A DNA stretch of 64,000 nucleotides from Petunia secreta (taxonomy: Eukaryota > Streptophyta > Magnoliopsida > Solanales > Solanaceae): the NCBI GenBank assembly GCA_029990175.1, contig JARKIP010000211.1:1-64000 (forward strand), read 5' to 3'. Position numbers and translations under genes: made by a program. Shown one piece after another: positions 32,587-44,006 of the stretch. Below the pieces are notes generated by a model. The model saw only the letters and a program-made list of their open reading frames with translations. It did no database searches and was not told the DNA's origin. Positions within the stretch are counted from its first letter, which is position 1, and each line of letters opens with the position of its first letter.

Positions 32587-33928
32587 TGTTGCTCCCAAAC
32601 GCACACGCAAGTATACGCGGTCGACAAGTAATACAGTGATAAGTAGAGTATCGTTCCCACGAGGACTCTTCAAACTGACGCTTAACAAACAATTTCTAAC
32701 AACTATTCAGGGATCTTTCCCAATAGTGAGGATTTTATTAACTAAGAACAGTAATTAAAATGGTAGAAGTGAATTCAAGCAATGGAGCAAAACTTGGTTG
32801 TTACCAGTAATAACGAGACGGTCCAGGGTCAGAGTTACGAACAATCCAGTTGAGTTTTCCAATTGATTCCACTTCTTAAATCCCGGATTACTAACTAACA
32901 GAGTAAATATACCTGTAAAAACCTTTCGATTCTTCACGGTCTATGCAGGCTACTCTAATCCCTATATGTCTATGGGTTGAATCACGTGCACGCATTAACG
33001 AATTCTGCAATGAGTTAAACTAGGCGAGCAAGTATATGTCTATCCTACTCACGAATTGGTTCCCCGATGCCCGGGTTCAACAACTAGTCCTATTCTTTCT
33101 TATTACGTAATTAAATTCCCTCTTTCGAGTTCAATCTAAAAACCATAGATAATGCGTAATAATCGGGCCCTGACAATTACACAAGTGAAATCAAGAAAGA
33201 ATAAGCAATCTGTTATGGGATTCAATTAATGGAAATAAATCTTCAAACATCAACTTTCATGAAATACTCTAACCCTAGAACGTAAGATTTAGCCACGCAT
33301 ACTCATAATAACAACACAAGGATCTGATGAAATAATGAAATAATGATGTAATAGATTAATGGAAAGAAGAAAAACCCCTGTTCAAGATGTTATGAGCTCT
33401 CCAATTTGCTCCAAAGTCTGAACTCCTATCAAAAACTAAGTAAAAGAGTATTTATAAGGTTTACAAAGGCCTTGTAATAAGTTAAACCTAAGCCTAGACG
33501 AAATAGGACTCCAAAAACGCTCAGGGGCGCTATAACGGCCGCCCCGCGCCCACGACCGTGCCTAGACAACCAGTGGCCATCGAAGTTTGCATGCCTTTGG
33601 GGCGCCCCGCGTGGGAAAACACGCCAGACAGTGGGGCGCTATAACTGGCGCGCCACGTGCCCTACAGCGCCAGGCCAATTTCCTGTTTTCTTGCTCCTTT
33701 GCTCGCTTCGTGTCATGCCTTCGTGTGCTCGATCCAATCCTCAATCAAAATCCAATATTTTCTTGCTCGATCATGCTCTTTAAAGCTCCAATTGCACTGC
33801 ATAACAACCTACATACACACGATATAAAATCAGTGCAAATCCACATTCATAAACTAGAAAACGAGCGAATAAAAAGCTCAAACATGCGGAAATATTAAGG
33901 AAACATTGGCATAAAATGCCAAAAATCA
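32587..33928 (-). repeat. Element D 3' LTR (left copy)
   Basis: It runs TGTTGCTCCC...AAAAATCA on the plus strand. The GC-rich module region lies at 33525-33680 and TATAAATA (minus strand) at 33449-33456. The first 145 bases differ from the other LTR at about nine sites. Confidence 0.93.
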
Positions 33929-35452
33929 CCACCCCACACTTGAACCCTAGCTCGCCCTCGAGCAAGTCACAACTAACTTCCCAACCTAGGTAAAACAGGT
34001 CTGCCTATGATTATGGTTGATACCGATCATTGAACAAATGCACACATGACTCCTATGGGTCCAACAAACATGCCACAATTTACAAACTCAAAAATATGAG
34101 AACAACCACCCCAAAATAGCTCAAATGCACAAACTCAACTCATTGAAACCATGCTCCCACAAAATCACACCTATCTACTCAACCAAGAAGCCATCAACTT
34201 CACGTATTTCATGCAAACCAAGTGCCCTCACCAACATGAAGCAAAAGAGTGTCCCCCAAATATCACACACAACAATACATATCATGAACAGAATGGGGAC
34301 AATAACAAACGAATTCACTCACTCTCATGAAGGTCTCACATGTCACACACAATGTACCATAGGCTTGCCCATAGTTTAGGACTCCACTAATGTAAGCTCA
34401 CTCCAATCGGGATTAACTAGGACTTTTAAAAGGTTGTAATGTAGGCTAAGGAGCTGGTAGGATACATATGGGTAATCGTGACAACCTCCCTAAGAACATT
34501 AATACATCACAATTATTTTAAACACAATTCTCATCAAAGCCACCCAATCAACAACATTCACACACACCTTCTCAACAACAAGTAGCAATTTTTTTTCTTT
34601 TAAACATACACTAGCAAGGAATGAATATTCTTTTCTTTTTATTTCTTTTTCCACAATGTTTTCTTTCTTTTCAACTTTGCTTTTTTTTTTTCTTTTTCAA
34701 TTTCATTATTTTCCAAACCTTGCCAATGCTCATAAACAACTTACTACAAAATTCATTCAAGTACTCCCCTTCATTAGTTCCACACAAAAAACCTCCCAAT
34801 ATTCAACCGCAACTCCACAATAATATCACAATATCAACTAAAGTGCTTAAGGAGTAAAGGGCCAAAAGAGAACAATTTAGAACAAGTGGGTAGGCTTGGG
34901 GTGTGGGTGCCAACAAAAGGTCAAAGAATTCACAACAATCAAGTCAGGGTGTATATGTAAGGGTAGGCAAATCAAAAGAAAATGCCAAACATCACCACTC
35001 CACACTTAAACTAAGCACTGTCCTCAGTGCTAAAAATAAGAAAGGGCAAGGTAAAGAAAACTTCCCTGAAGATTCTAGTCCTTGGTGCTAGCATCCTCCA
35101 AGCTTCCATATAGTATGAGGTACTCAGACTTCCCCCAATAGCTCATCAATATTAGGCAAGGGTGAGGACACCCCACACTTAGCCTCGACATTACATGAAC
35201 CTACAATCCAAGGAAAAATAAAAACTACGTGACACTATAAATAAAATAATACAAGTACAAACTCGGGTTGCCTCCCGAAAAGCGCCTTAGTTAACGTCGT
35301 GGCACGACGACACTTTTAGCTCACTTCCAGCATTTACGTCTTCTCTTCTTACGACGAACTTTTGCTTTCTTCCCTTCTTTGAGAGAACTCATCTTCAACT
35401 TCACATGTGGTTTACTTCCATGTTCTTGTCGGACACATTCGATCATAGAGCA
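33929..35452 (-). other. Element D noncoding 3' region with polypurine tracts
   Basis: The polypurine tract AAGTGTGGGGTGG (minus strand) abuts the LTR at 33929-33942. A second copy of the LTR edge plus tract (CCAAACATCACCACTCCACACTT) lies near 34985-35007, and another CACCCCACACTT at about 35168. 34615-34715 is T-rich with TTTTC runs. Nothing coding is supported. Confidence 0.6.
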
Positions 35453-36052
35453 CTATTCAACCTTAGCTACGTGCTCCTTCTCAGTATACACCTTGAAAGT
35501 AACCTTTTCTCCATGCGCTCTAACAGTCATCTCACCCAGCACCATATCAATAATTGCCTTCGAGGTGACCAAGAATGGTCTCCCCAAAATGATTGGAGCT
35601 TCTCGGTCCTCTTCATAATCTAGGACTACAAAATCAGTAGAGAATGTAAACTTACCAACTTTAAGTAACACATCCTCCAACTTACCATCAGGGTGAGTGA
35701 GAGATCCATCTGCCATCTTAAGAGTAACTGAAGAGGGCTTGATTGCTCCTAGCCCTAACCTTTTGCAAACAGACAGAGGCATGAGATTTATGCTTGCACC
35801 CAGATCACACAATGCACTAGTGATATTATGCCCTCCAATGGTGCAAGGAATTGTGAACCTCCCAGGATCTTGAAGTTTTAGAGGTAGCTTGCTCAAGATT
35901 GTGCTACACTCCTCAACTAACTCAACTGAATCTATCTCTTGAGGCTTTTTCTTCTTGACTAAAATCTCTTTTAAGAACTTCACGAAGGATGGCATCAATT
36001 CAAACACATCAGTCAAAGGAATATTAACTTGAAGTTCTTTCAACATACTCAT
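35300..36052 (-). pseudogene. Element D aspartic protease
   Basis: The frame 36052-35453 encodes a gypsy-type retropepsin: LQDPGRFTIPCTIGG, the catalytic ALCDLGASINLMP, an ALK..DGS-type flap region and APIILGRPFL. All key residues look intact. The protease would cut the gag-protease polyprotein. Upstream in another frame is a gag-protease linker. Downstream the frame runs into a Lys/Arg-rich end and stops before any RT. The shift from the 36397-36146 frame suggests a frameshift near 36100. Confidence 0.85.
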
Positions 36053-36145
36053 AAATTTTTATACTGGGCCAGATCCTTCGATGGTATAAGTCTCTGCGGG
36101 AATGGTGGAGCGGCAGAGGTGCCTCCTTTCTCTCTTCTTTCTTCC

Positions 36146-36690
36146 TTACCTTCTCCACTTTTTCAACTTTTTCAATTTCAGCTCTCTCCTCAGATTGGCC
36201 ATCAGCTCTCCACCTTCAATTAAAGTCACTGCAAGACATTGCTCAGGCTCTTTTTTAACAGTACTTATTTCTCCCACCAACTGCCCCAACTGGTGCTCCA
36301 GGTTCTTTTGAGCATTGACAAGATCTTGTATGGCCTGTGCATGGGCTGCAGTGTCAGCTATCATTCTCTGCTGGCCCGCCATTATCTGCTTTAGCATATC
36401 TTCAACTGAACTGCTAACCTGTTGTGGTGGAGCTGGTGGTAGGTGGTAATTATTCGGGGCTCTCGTATTGCCTTGATAATAAGCATTACCAAACTGATTT
36501 TGACCCTGCAGCCTGTTTTGATTACCTACGTAATAAACTGACTCTGGATTAGAGAAGCAAACCTCTGTAGCATGGTCTTGACCACAAACCTCACAAAAAC
36601 TCTAGAGTTGTTGCACTGGAGCCACTGGTTGCTGAGTCTTTGGCAGAGCTAACTTGCTAATTTGATTGGAAATAACATCCATCCTCGCCC
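36146..36690 (-). pseudogene. Element D gag-protease linker
   Basis: The minus strand at 36397-36146 encodes a Gln/Ala-rich helix (AQAIQDLVNAQKNLEHQLGQ), which in this family joins gag to protease. Upstream (36690-36400) is a Pro/Gln/Asn-rich region and a poorly kept Cys-rich stretch near 36600-36570 (CEVCGQDHATEVC in sense), which may be a zinc-knuckle remnant. Confidence 0.65.
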
Positions 36691-37392
36691 TTAGCTCTGA
36701 AACTGCAGTACCCCTACAGATTTCTGCGTGATAGCTCTACCATCTCCCTGCCAATCAGGATTGGTCTGCGAAAACTTATCTAGCAAATCATAGATCGGGT
36801 CAAAATTTAAGGCTAATACTTGGCCTCCAGCAGTAGCATCTACCACGATCTTAGTATGTGCATTCAACCCCTCAACAAAAGTATGTGCAACAACCTCATT
36901 GGATTGGTTGTGGTGTGGACAATCTCTCAATAAAGCTTTAAATCGCTCCCAGGCTGAATACAAAGACTCTCCTTCTATTTGTCTGAAGGACATAATTTCA
37001 CTCCTCAGCCGGGCTGTCTTGGCAGATGGATAAAATTTAGCCAAGAACTTCTTAGCCAAATCCTCCCAAGTTGTGATAGACCCAGACTTTTCAGCCTTTA
37101 ACTACTTCCTTGCTGCCCCAATCAGTGAAAACAGGAACAACGTCAAGCGAACATAATCAGTAGGAACTCCTGTTGGTCTATAAGTATCACTGATCTCCAG
37201 AAAATTCTTAATGTGTTGCTGCGGATCTTCATGAAGTAATCCACCATATATCCCAGTCACATGCAGCAACTGAATCATGCCGGACTTAATCTCAAAGTGC
37301 CCAGTGATAGCGGGCTTAACTATACTAGACGCTACCCCCTCCAAGCTGGGGAGAGCAACATCTCGCACAGCTAAAGCTAGTTCTGCTGCCAT
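36691..37392 (-). pseudogene. Element D gag (retrotransposon gag domain)
   Basis: It starts MAAELALAVRDVALPSLEGV. It contains the retrotrans_gag domain: HVTGIYGGLLHEDPQQHIKN, then LTLFLFSL in one frame. In the next frame (37059-36691) comes WEDLAKKFLAKFYP at the junction, then RSEIMSFRQIEGESLYSAWE, LLRDCPHHN and FVEGLN. A stop near 37100 separates the two halves. The protein would form the particle around element RNA. Confidence 0.87.
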
Positions 37393-37510
37393 TCCTGTAG
37401 GTAAAGATCAAGCAGGACCTAATACCTGAAACAACACAAAACTCAAAACAAAAATTAAGCCTGAATAGAAAGTAATAAACTGTTCAAAAAGAAATCAGTC
37501 AATTGTTTGG

Positions 37511-37528
37511 TCCCCGGAAACGGTGCCA
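37511..37528 (-). promoter_or_regulatory. Element D primer-binding site
   Basis: The reverse complement is TGGCACCGTTTCCGGGGA, six bases from the LTR edge. It is a variant of the TGGCGCCGTTGCCGGGGA site common in plant gypsy elements. Confidence 0.88.
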
Positions 37529-37534
37529 AAAACT

Positions 37535-38878
37535 TGTTGCTCCCAAATGCAAACGCAAGTATACGCGGTCGACAAGTAATAAAGTGATAAGTAGAGTATC
37601 TTTCCCACGAGAACTATTCAGACTGACGCTTAACAAACAATTTCTAACAACTATTTAGAGATCTTTCCCAATAGTGAGGATTTTATTAACTAAGAACGGT
37701 AATTAAAATGGTAGAAGTGAATTCAAGCAATGGAGCAAAACTTGGTTGTTATCAGTAATAAGGAGACGGTCCAGGGTCAGAGTTACGGTCAATCCAGTTG
37801 AGTTTTCCAATTGATTCCACTTCTTAAATCCCGAATTACTAACTAACAGAGTAAATGTACCCGTGAAAACCTTTCGATTCTTCAAGGTCTATGCAGGCTA
37901 CTCCAATCCCTATATGTCTATGGGTTGAATCATGTGCACGCATTAACGAATTCTGCAGTGAGTTAAACTAGGCGAGCAAGTATATATCTATCCTACTCAC
38001 GAATTGGTTCCCCGATGCCAGGGTTCACAAACTAGTCCTATTCTTTCTTATTACGTAATTAAATTCCCTCTTTCAAGTTCAATCTAAAAACCATAGATAA
38101 TGCGTAATAATCGGGCCCTGACAATTACACAAGTGAAATCAAGAAAGAATAAGCAATCTGTTATGGGATTCAATTAATGGAAATCAATCTTCAAACATCA
38201 ACTTCCATGAAATACTCTAACCCTAGATCGTAAGATTTAGCCACGCATACTCATAATAACAACACAAGGATTTGATGAAATAATGAAATAATGATGTAAT
38301 AGATTAATGGAAAGAAGAAAAACCCTTGTTCAAGATGTTATGAGCTCTCCAATTTGCTCCAAACTCTGAACTCCTATCAAAAACTAAGTAAAAGAGTATT
38401 TATAGGGTTTACGAAGGCCTGGTAAAAAGTTATACCTAAGCCTAGACGAAATAGGACTCCAAAAAATGCTCCAGGGGCGCTATAATGGGCGCCCCGCGCC
38501 CACAACCGCGCCTAGACAACCAGTGGCCATCGAAATTTGCACGCCTTTGGAGCGCCCCGCATGGGAAAATGTGCCAGGCAGTGGGGCGCTATAACTGGCG
38601 CGCCACGTGCCCTACAGCGCCAGGCTAATTTCTTGTTTTCTTGCTCCTTTGCTCGCTTCGTGTCGTGTCTTCGTGTGCTCGATCCAATCCTTAATCAAAA
38701 TTCAATCTTTTCTTGCTCGATCATGCTCTATAAAGCTCCAATTGCACTGCATAACAACCTACATACACACGACATAAAATCAGTGCAAAACCACATTCAT
38801 AAACTAGAAAACGGGCGAATAAAAAGCTCAAACATGCGGAAATATTAAGGAAACATTGGCATAAAATGCCAAACATCA
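37535..38878 (-). repeat. Element D 5' LTR (right copy)
   Basis: It runs TGTTGCTCCC...AAACATCA on the plus strand and pairs with 32587-33928. GC-rich modules lie at 38465-38620 and the minus-strand TATA at 38397-38404. Confidence 0.93.
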
Positions 38879-39112
38879 ACTACTGTAAATACCCTTCCTT
38901 ACATTGTATTATTAACAAGACACAATTTGTCATCGAAGTCAGCTAATCTCAAGGAATAAGAATTACTTTGCTTTCTCTATTATTTCTTGCTTAATTACTT
39001 GCATTGACTTTCATCGTATTTACTTAATTTTTCCATCATAATTTACCGTATTTCTTGTGGCCTCATTCATAATTAATTCTTTAACCTAGACGTACAAATT
39101 TAGGCCTAAACA

Positions 39113-39890
39113 CTGTTGTCACTCAGTCACAGTTTGATGTTATGGTAAGGGCTATGAACACTCACACACTAGCCCTTGATCGAAACACTAAAGCTTTGGA
39201 AGCACATTCCAAGGTTATTGAAGCACATATCAAAACCATTGAGAGCCATAGGGGTGACATTGATGCCATGAAGAATGCTTTGAAAGGAATGACTCAACAG
39301 TACTTTAACATAGATGATAAATTAAGAAATAATTAGGAGTTCCCCTGGAGTCCAAGAAGGTGCCTCCATCCATTTCCACGGCATTGGTCTCAAGGCCTTC
39401 TACATCTGGCACACCTACCATGAGACCCACAGCTAAGGGTCCAGCTCTATTGCGGCCTTCTACTGCTGCCACACCTGCCGTGAGACCCACTGCCACTGGT
39501 CCACCTCCATTGAGGCCTTCTCCCACTGGTATCATACGGTTGTTGCTACTCTTCTAGTTACTCCATAGGTATCTCCTATTGTTCCTGGACCCTCTAGCTC
39601 CAAGGATCCTGCTAAACTATCCAAGAAAGCCCATGAAAAGGAAGCCGAGAACTTAAGAGAGAATGTGGAGGCCACTGTGGCCATGCACTTTAATCTTGAT
39701 AATGATGAGGATGATGTGCTGTTCGGGGTTCGCTATTGACCCCAATATTATGCCAGATGATGCTCAGTTACAGCTTTCCACTCACTTGTCTATTGGGGAG
39801 GCCCACCGAGCACAGGCTGAGAGGAAGAAGACAGATACCAAGCCTCCACTTGCACTTGTGGAAGGCAAAGGCAAGGAGCTTGCTTGAGAG
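39113..39890 (+). pseudogene. Element B ORF, C-terminal half
   Basis: It opens with MVRAMNTHTLALDRNTKALE, a coiled coil of repeated 'A/SHx.xIE' units like that of A (MVHAMHAHTLAIESNTKALG). It stops at 39334-39336. A frameshift leads to a Pro/Thr/Ser-rich stretch with a 60-bp tandem repeat (39392-39530; RPSTSGTPTMRPTA, then RPSTAATPAVRPTA). A charged tail follows (AKLSKKAHEKEAENLREN). The N-terminal plant-transposon-protein part is absent because of C1. The function is unknown. Confidence 0.65.
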
Positions 39891-41579
39891 CACCAGGGAG
39901 TTCCCTTTTTACACCGTTTCACTTTACTTTGATTTACTTAGCATGCGGGGATGATGCTAGAGTTTTTAGTTTCGGGGGCGATGCTAGAGTTTTTAGTTTA
40001 GGTGCTTAATGATACCCATATACAAATTCGAACCATCTTTAAGTATATACACTTGCTTAGTATAGTTAGTTGTTTATGTTATGTTCCAACTTTTTAGTTT
40101 ATCAAATAGCTTCTGGTTTTCTTCGCTGGGTTTTTTCCAGATGCTCTTTTTGAATCAAGTATGTAGATGAAAACTTTTGAGAATGTATTGATAAATCATG
40201 TGTTACTACCTTATGTTACATTGTTTTTATGGAATTTTTGACAAGTAGATGTGTATTTTGATTAACATGGCGAAAGTTGTAGACCGTGAGGGTCTTTTGT
40301 TGGTTTAATTGAGTTGTTAGTGTGGTCTAATCTTAGGCCATTGTGTGCTTCATGAGTGAGTGTCCTTATTGTGTGCTTAGACTTTGTACTTGGGAGATCA
40401 CTTGCATGTGTGGCGAGCTTTTTGAACAATAAGCTTGTATGTGTAACCTGAAAGGTTGAAATTAGCTCTAACTTTACTTTGAGACAAAATCCTAGGTGAA
40501 ACTTGACTTGAGACATGATTTTAGCCTTTCTTTGTACTTCTAGAATTCTAAAATGGCCTACCCTTATATGTTGTTCCTAGTCAACCCCTTTGAGCTTTCA
40601 ACCAATTCATTTGGCAACCACAAAGTGTAAACCGAACCAAATTCTTGTGTGCTAAGGCACCAACCCTCTTTTGTCCCTAACCTTCGTGTACGCATTGAAA
40701 AACGTGCAACATAGGATAATACCTAATTTTGGGGGAGATTGTGAGAGTTTGGAATTACTTTGAGAATATCATTTGAAGTGAAGAAAACAAAAGAAACAGA
40801 AAAGAAAATAAAATCAAAGAAAAACAAAAAGAGAAGCAAAAGAGAAAAAGAAAAAGAAAAAGAAAAAGAAAAAGAAAAAGAAAAATAGATGTGAATGAAA
40901 GAGGGAATGACTAATACCATCTTCGAGAAAAAGGTAGAATAAGCCGAAAAGAAAAGAAAGGGAAAGTTGCACTTAAAAGATATAAAATTATGTAGTGTTG
41001 AGAAGGTGTAAGTCACTAATTAGCCAAATATACCTCACCTTGAACCAAATGCCTACGTTATAACCTTATCAAGTCTTAATTGATCTCTAGTCAAGGGTCC
41101 CTACATATGTAGAGAAGTACAAGAAGGGCAAGTCTTCTAGTTTTAGGAAACATTCATGAGCATTTCCTTGTGAGCGTGAGAGTTTGAATTATTGGAGTCC
41201 AATTTTTGTTCCAAAAGTGTGTTTTATGAGTGAAGGACTCCATTTTTTTCCGTGAGGATAGCAAGTGACTTTTGAGTGTGGAATTTGGGTACATAGTGAG
41301 GTACATGAACAAGTGAAGCGAACCAAACCGATGACCTTGAGGCAACTCTAGAGACTCAAGTGTTTCCTTTTGCCATGGTTTTATTAGGATACATAGTTGC
41401 TTCTCAAGTGTTCATATGGATAAGTGTAACTAGTTGGTACTAACTGATTCATTAATGCAAATGATCTTTTTAATGGTAAATGTTGAACATGACTTGATAT
41501 TGCGCTTAAAACAAGAATTGCTTTGGTATCTTGATTTTGAGTTGCTTGAGGACAAGCAAAGACTTAAGTTTTGGGGAGT
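39891..41579 (+). other. Element B noncoding tail and polypurine tract
   Basis: This parallels 22180-23776 of element A. GATGCTAGAGTTTTTAGTTT is present twice in tandem (39951-40005). An AAAAAG run lies at 40845-40885. The polypurine tract AAGTTTTGGGGAGT (41566-41579) precedes the LTR. Confidence 0.7.
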
Positions 41580-42918
41580 TGATAAGTTGGTATTCTACCA
41601 ACTTAAAGAGTACTTTAGGCTTTTGTTTTTTAATCCAAAGGCAACATTTGGTGTTATTAATGCTATAAATTTCTTAGTTTCAGGTTGTAATGAGTTTGCA
41701 TGAGCATTGGCTAAAGATTGAAGCTAAAGAGCAAGAATTGGAGCCAAATTGTGATGTTCGTGATGCCACAGATGAGGCACCCCGCCTCAAGCCTCGGCGG
41801 ACCGCCTAAGGAAGAAACAGAGAGTTGAAACTTGAAGTACAGCTTAAGGCACCCCACCTTGGAGTCAAGGCAGACCGCCTGGAGACAAGTCATGAACGGC
41901 GGACCGCCCTGATTCAGGGGCGGAGCGCCCAAGAAACTTCAGAGAGTTCAATATTTTAAGCCAAGAGAGAGGCGGACCGCCCAAGCCGCTGTGACAACAT
42001 TTCTAGCTTAGTATAAATAGCAAAAGCTAGGGTTTTAACAATGTCACATTCCTTATTACAAACATTCTCTTAGAGACGATTTTGGAGAATAAGTATAGAG
42101 CTTTTAATTAATATTGTAAGCTTATTAACTTGTACTTTTGAATCTTGATTCATATATCAATTCAAGATCTATGTTTGAAATTATTTCATTACATGATTCT
42201 TCATTTGATTCAAACCCCTAGTATGAGTAGCTTATTTCATAACTAGGGGTGTAAACATACTATAAGTGGTAAAAAATAAATGGATGTTCTATAGATTCAC
42301 CAACTATATCACAAGTATCAATTCTTCAACTCCTCATTACAATAACATCAAAATCTTAGTATCCATGATATTAGGGTTTCATGTCTACTTTGCTAATTAA
42401 AGACCTGGGAGAGATTAGTTAGTGTAGAGTAGTGGAGTTGGCAAGGATTTGTCTTGATTGGCTATTTCATAGTCTAACCCATCTAAAATAAATTACGCTC
42501 GGAAGATGTCTCTTTTCCTTGGGTCTATAAGTAGTGCTTTATGCGCTAACTATGGCTTTGGAGAGCGTAGTAAGGTAGATCCCTCGTAGGCCGAGGCGAC
42601 TCGACCATAATTATACTTGTGTTAGGAAGGTGAACCTACTTCACCCATTCATTGGAAGCCACTCTTAGTGATTTATACCCGTAGCCTCTTAATATAGCAT
42701 TAATTACTTGGTTTATTTTATATGCATTGTAGTTTAACATAGAGTTACATCAAACAACCCCATTTCTAGGACCCTTAACTAAACATCATTTGAATTTCTG
42801 TTTGCGACTCTCTTACTTGACAAGCTAGTTCCCTTGGAAAATCGACCCCGACTCATAATGGATATTATATTTTGACGACCGCCCCTCACCATTAATTGTG
42901 TAGAATTGAGTGTGCATC
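41580..42918 (+). repeat. Element B 3' LTR
   Basis: It runs TGATAAGTTGG...GAGTGTGCATCA. It has the same opening hairpin, GC-rich AGGC..GCCT modules at 41765-41985 and TATAAATA at 42012-42019 as the A LTR. Confidence 0.87.
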
Positions 42919-43072
42919 AGGTAGTCTGCATTGATTTTTGGGCGGTCCACTTCTCAAACCACAGAGAAGTCGGTATTCCACACTTAGAAAAATTTTCACA
43001 AGTTTTTTGGCAACGGGGCAGCCTGCCTTGAGGATAAGGCAGTCGGCCCTTAAAGATATAAAGAGTGGTCAT
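42919..43072. other. Spacer between B LTR and C2 LTR
   Basis: This 154-bp stretch has a GC-rich part with GGGCGGTCC and TAAGGCAGTCGGCCCTTA (near 43036-43053, an imperfect palindrome). It is probably flanking DNA in which both elements inserted. No gene is seen. Confidence 0.4.
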
Positions 43073-43733
43073 TGTTTATGCCCAAATTTATACGTCTGGG
43101 TTAAACAATTAATTATGAAGGAGGTCACAAGTAATATGGTAAATTACGAAGGAAAAAGTAAATAAATGCGATGGAAAGAAAGGCAAGTAATTAAGCAAGA
43201 AATAATAGAGAAAGTAAAGTAATTCTTATCCCTTGAGAGTAGCCGAGTTTGATTGCGAATCGTGTCTTGTGTACGATACAATGTAAAGAGAGAGGTATTT
43301 ATAGCAGTGATATGCAGTCCTAAATAAGGTAAAATATAAATACTAATAAGGCCATGGGCCTAAAACTCAAGGCGGTGGTATATTACACCCTAGCTAGGAG
43401 ACTGTAAACCCTAGGCGGCTGTATGTGTGCCCTACGCCCTATGACCAAACTGCCTAAAAGGTCTTTGGCTCTAGGAGAAGGCATATATCCTCAGTGCCCG
43501 GTGACTTGTAGGTATGTCTAGTCTCTCTAGCTGGTCTCGTACCCCCGTAACAATAGGTGGCGTAGTTTTGCCCACATAGTCAGTCCCTCCACTTGCTTAG
43601 TGCTGACACAAGCAGTCAGGAAGTGAAAGAAGCGTGATAGCAGACGTAAAGGTGTGACTGGTACTGATGCTCGCCTCCTTGCCTCTTCGCATGTGTCGTG
43701 TTAAATGTAAATTCCTTAGTACAACGACGTGCC
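43073..43733 (-). repeat. Element C2 LTR (minus orientation)
   Basis: On the minus strand it runs TGTACTAAGG...CATAAACA. A TATA box on the minus strand is at 43296-43303 (TATAAATA). A purine tract (TTAGGGGGCACG in sense, 43734-43748) abuts its start, so this is the 3' LTR of an element whose body lies to the right. It matches the C1 LTR in inverse orientation. Confidence 0.72.
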
Positions 43734-43900
43734 CCCTAATGATTGGAGGGATTTTTTGCGTATCTTCCCAATGTTGTTGTTGCTCTGTTTACATCTCATA
43801 ATTATGGGAATACATATCACTTAAACTGCAGTAATCATAATTACGATCCCACGTGATTGAGACCATTCCACTTCCTCCTTACGTTTCCAACCCAGACGCG

Positions 43901-43908
43901 TATATATA
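43901..43908 (+). promoter_or_regulatory. TATA box of the C2 gene
   Basis: TATATATA lies 99 bases before the ATG at 44007, followed by a CT-rich leader. It points away from the LTR promoter (43303), giving a divergent pair about 600 bp apart. Confidence 0.55.
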
Positions 43909-44006
43909 CGTCATAAGTTAGAAAGATTATTCACAACCTTCCAAAGATTTGCAAGAACTTCTCTTCAACATATTATCTCTTTTCTAATCCCACTAATACT
44001 ATTACC

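Larger units (their letters stand above)
32587..38878 (-). mobile_element. Non-autonomous gypsy-type element D (gag-protease only)
   Basis: LTRs are 32587-33928 and 37535-38878, with perfect ACTAC target copies at 32582-32586 and 38879-38883. The primer site lies next to the right LTR and the polypurine tract next to the left one, so it reads on the minus strand. The internal region is 3.6 kb and encodes gag and protease. I see no reverse transcriptase, RNase H or integrase, so it must depend on enzymes in trans. Confidence 0.93.
32214..39112 (+). repeat. Element C1 LTR, split by element D
   Basis: The LTR is 32214-32586 plus 38884-39112, in plus orientation and ending ...CCTAAACA. It is the reverse complement of the C2 LTR (43073-43733) and lacks its first about 50 bases. 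After it, element B sequence starts at once (CTGTTGTCAC), so C1 sits inside B. The promoter-side base TATAAATA of C2 is TGTAAATA here, with the D insertion five bases away. Confidence 0.7.
39113..42918 (+). mobile_element. Non-autonomous LTR element B (3' part), same family as A
   Basis: It starts at the C1 LTR edge (CTGTTGTCAC), in the middle of the ORF relative to A, so the 5' LTR and ORF start are missing. The order of ORF tail, noncoding tail, polypurine tract and LTR matches A at 2250-2849 plus 22069-25135. It is uninterrupted at the place where copia H entered A, which proves that nesting. Confidence 0.8.
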
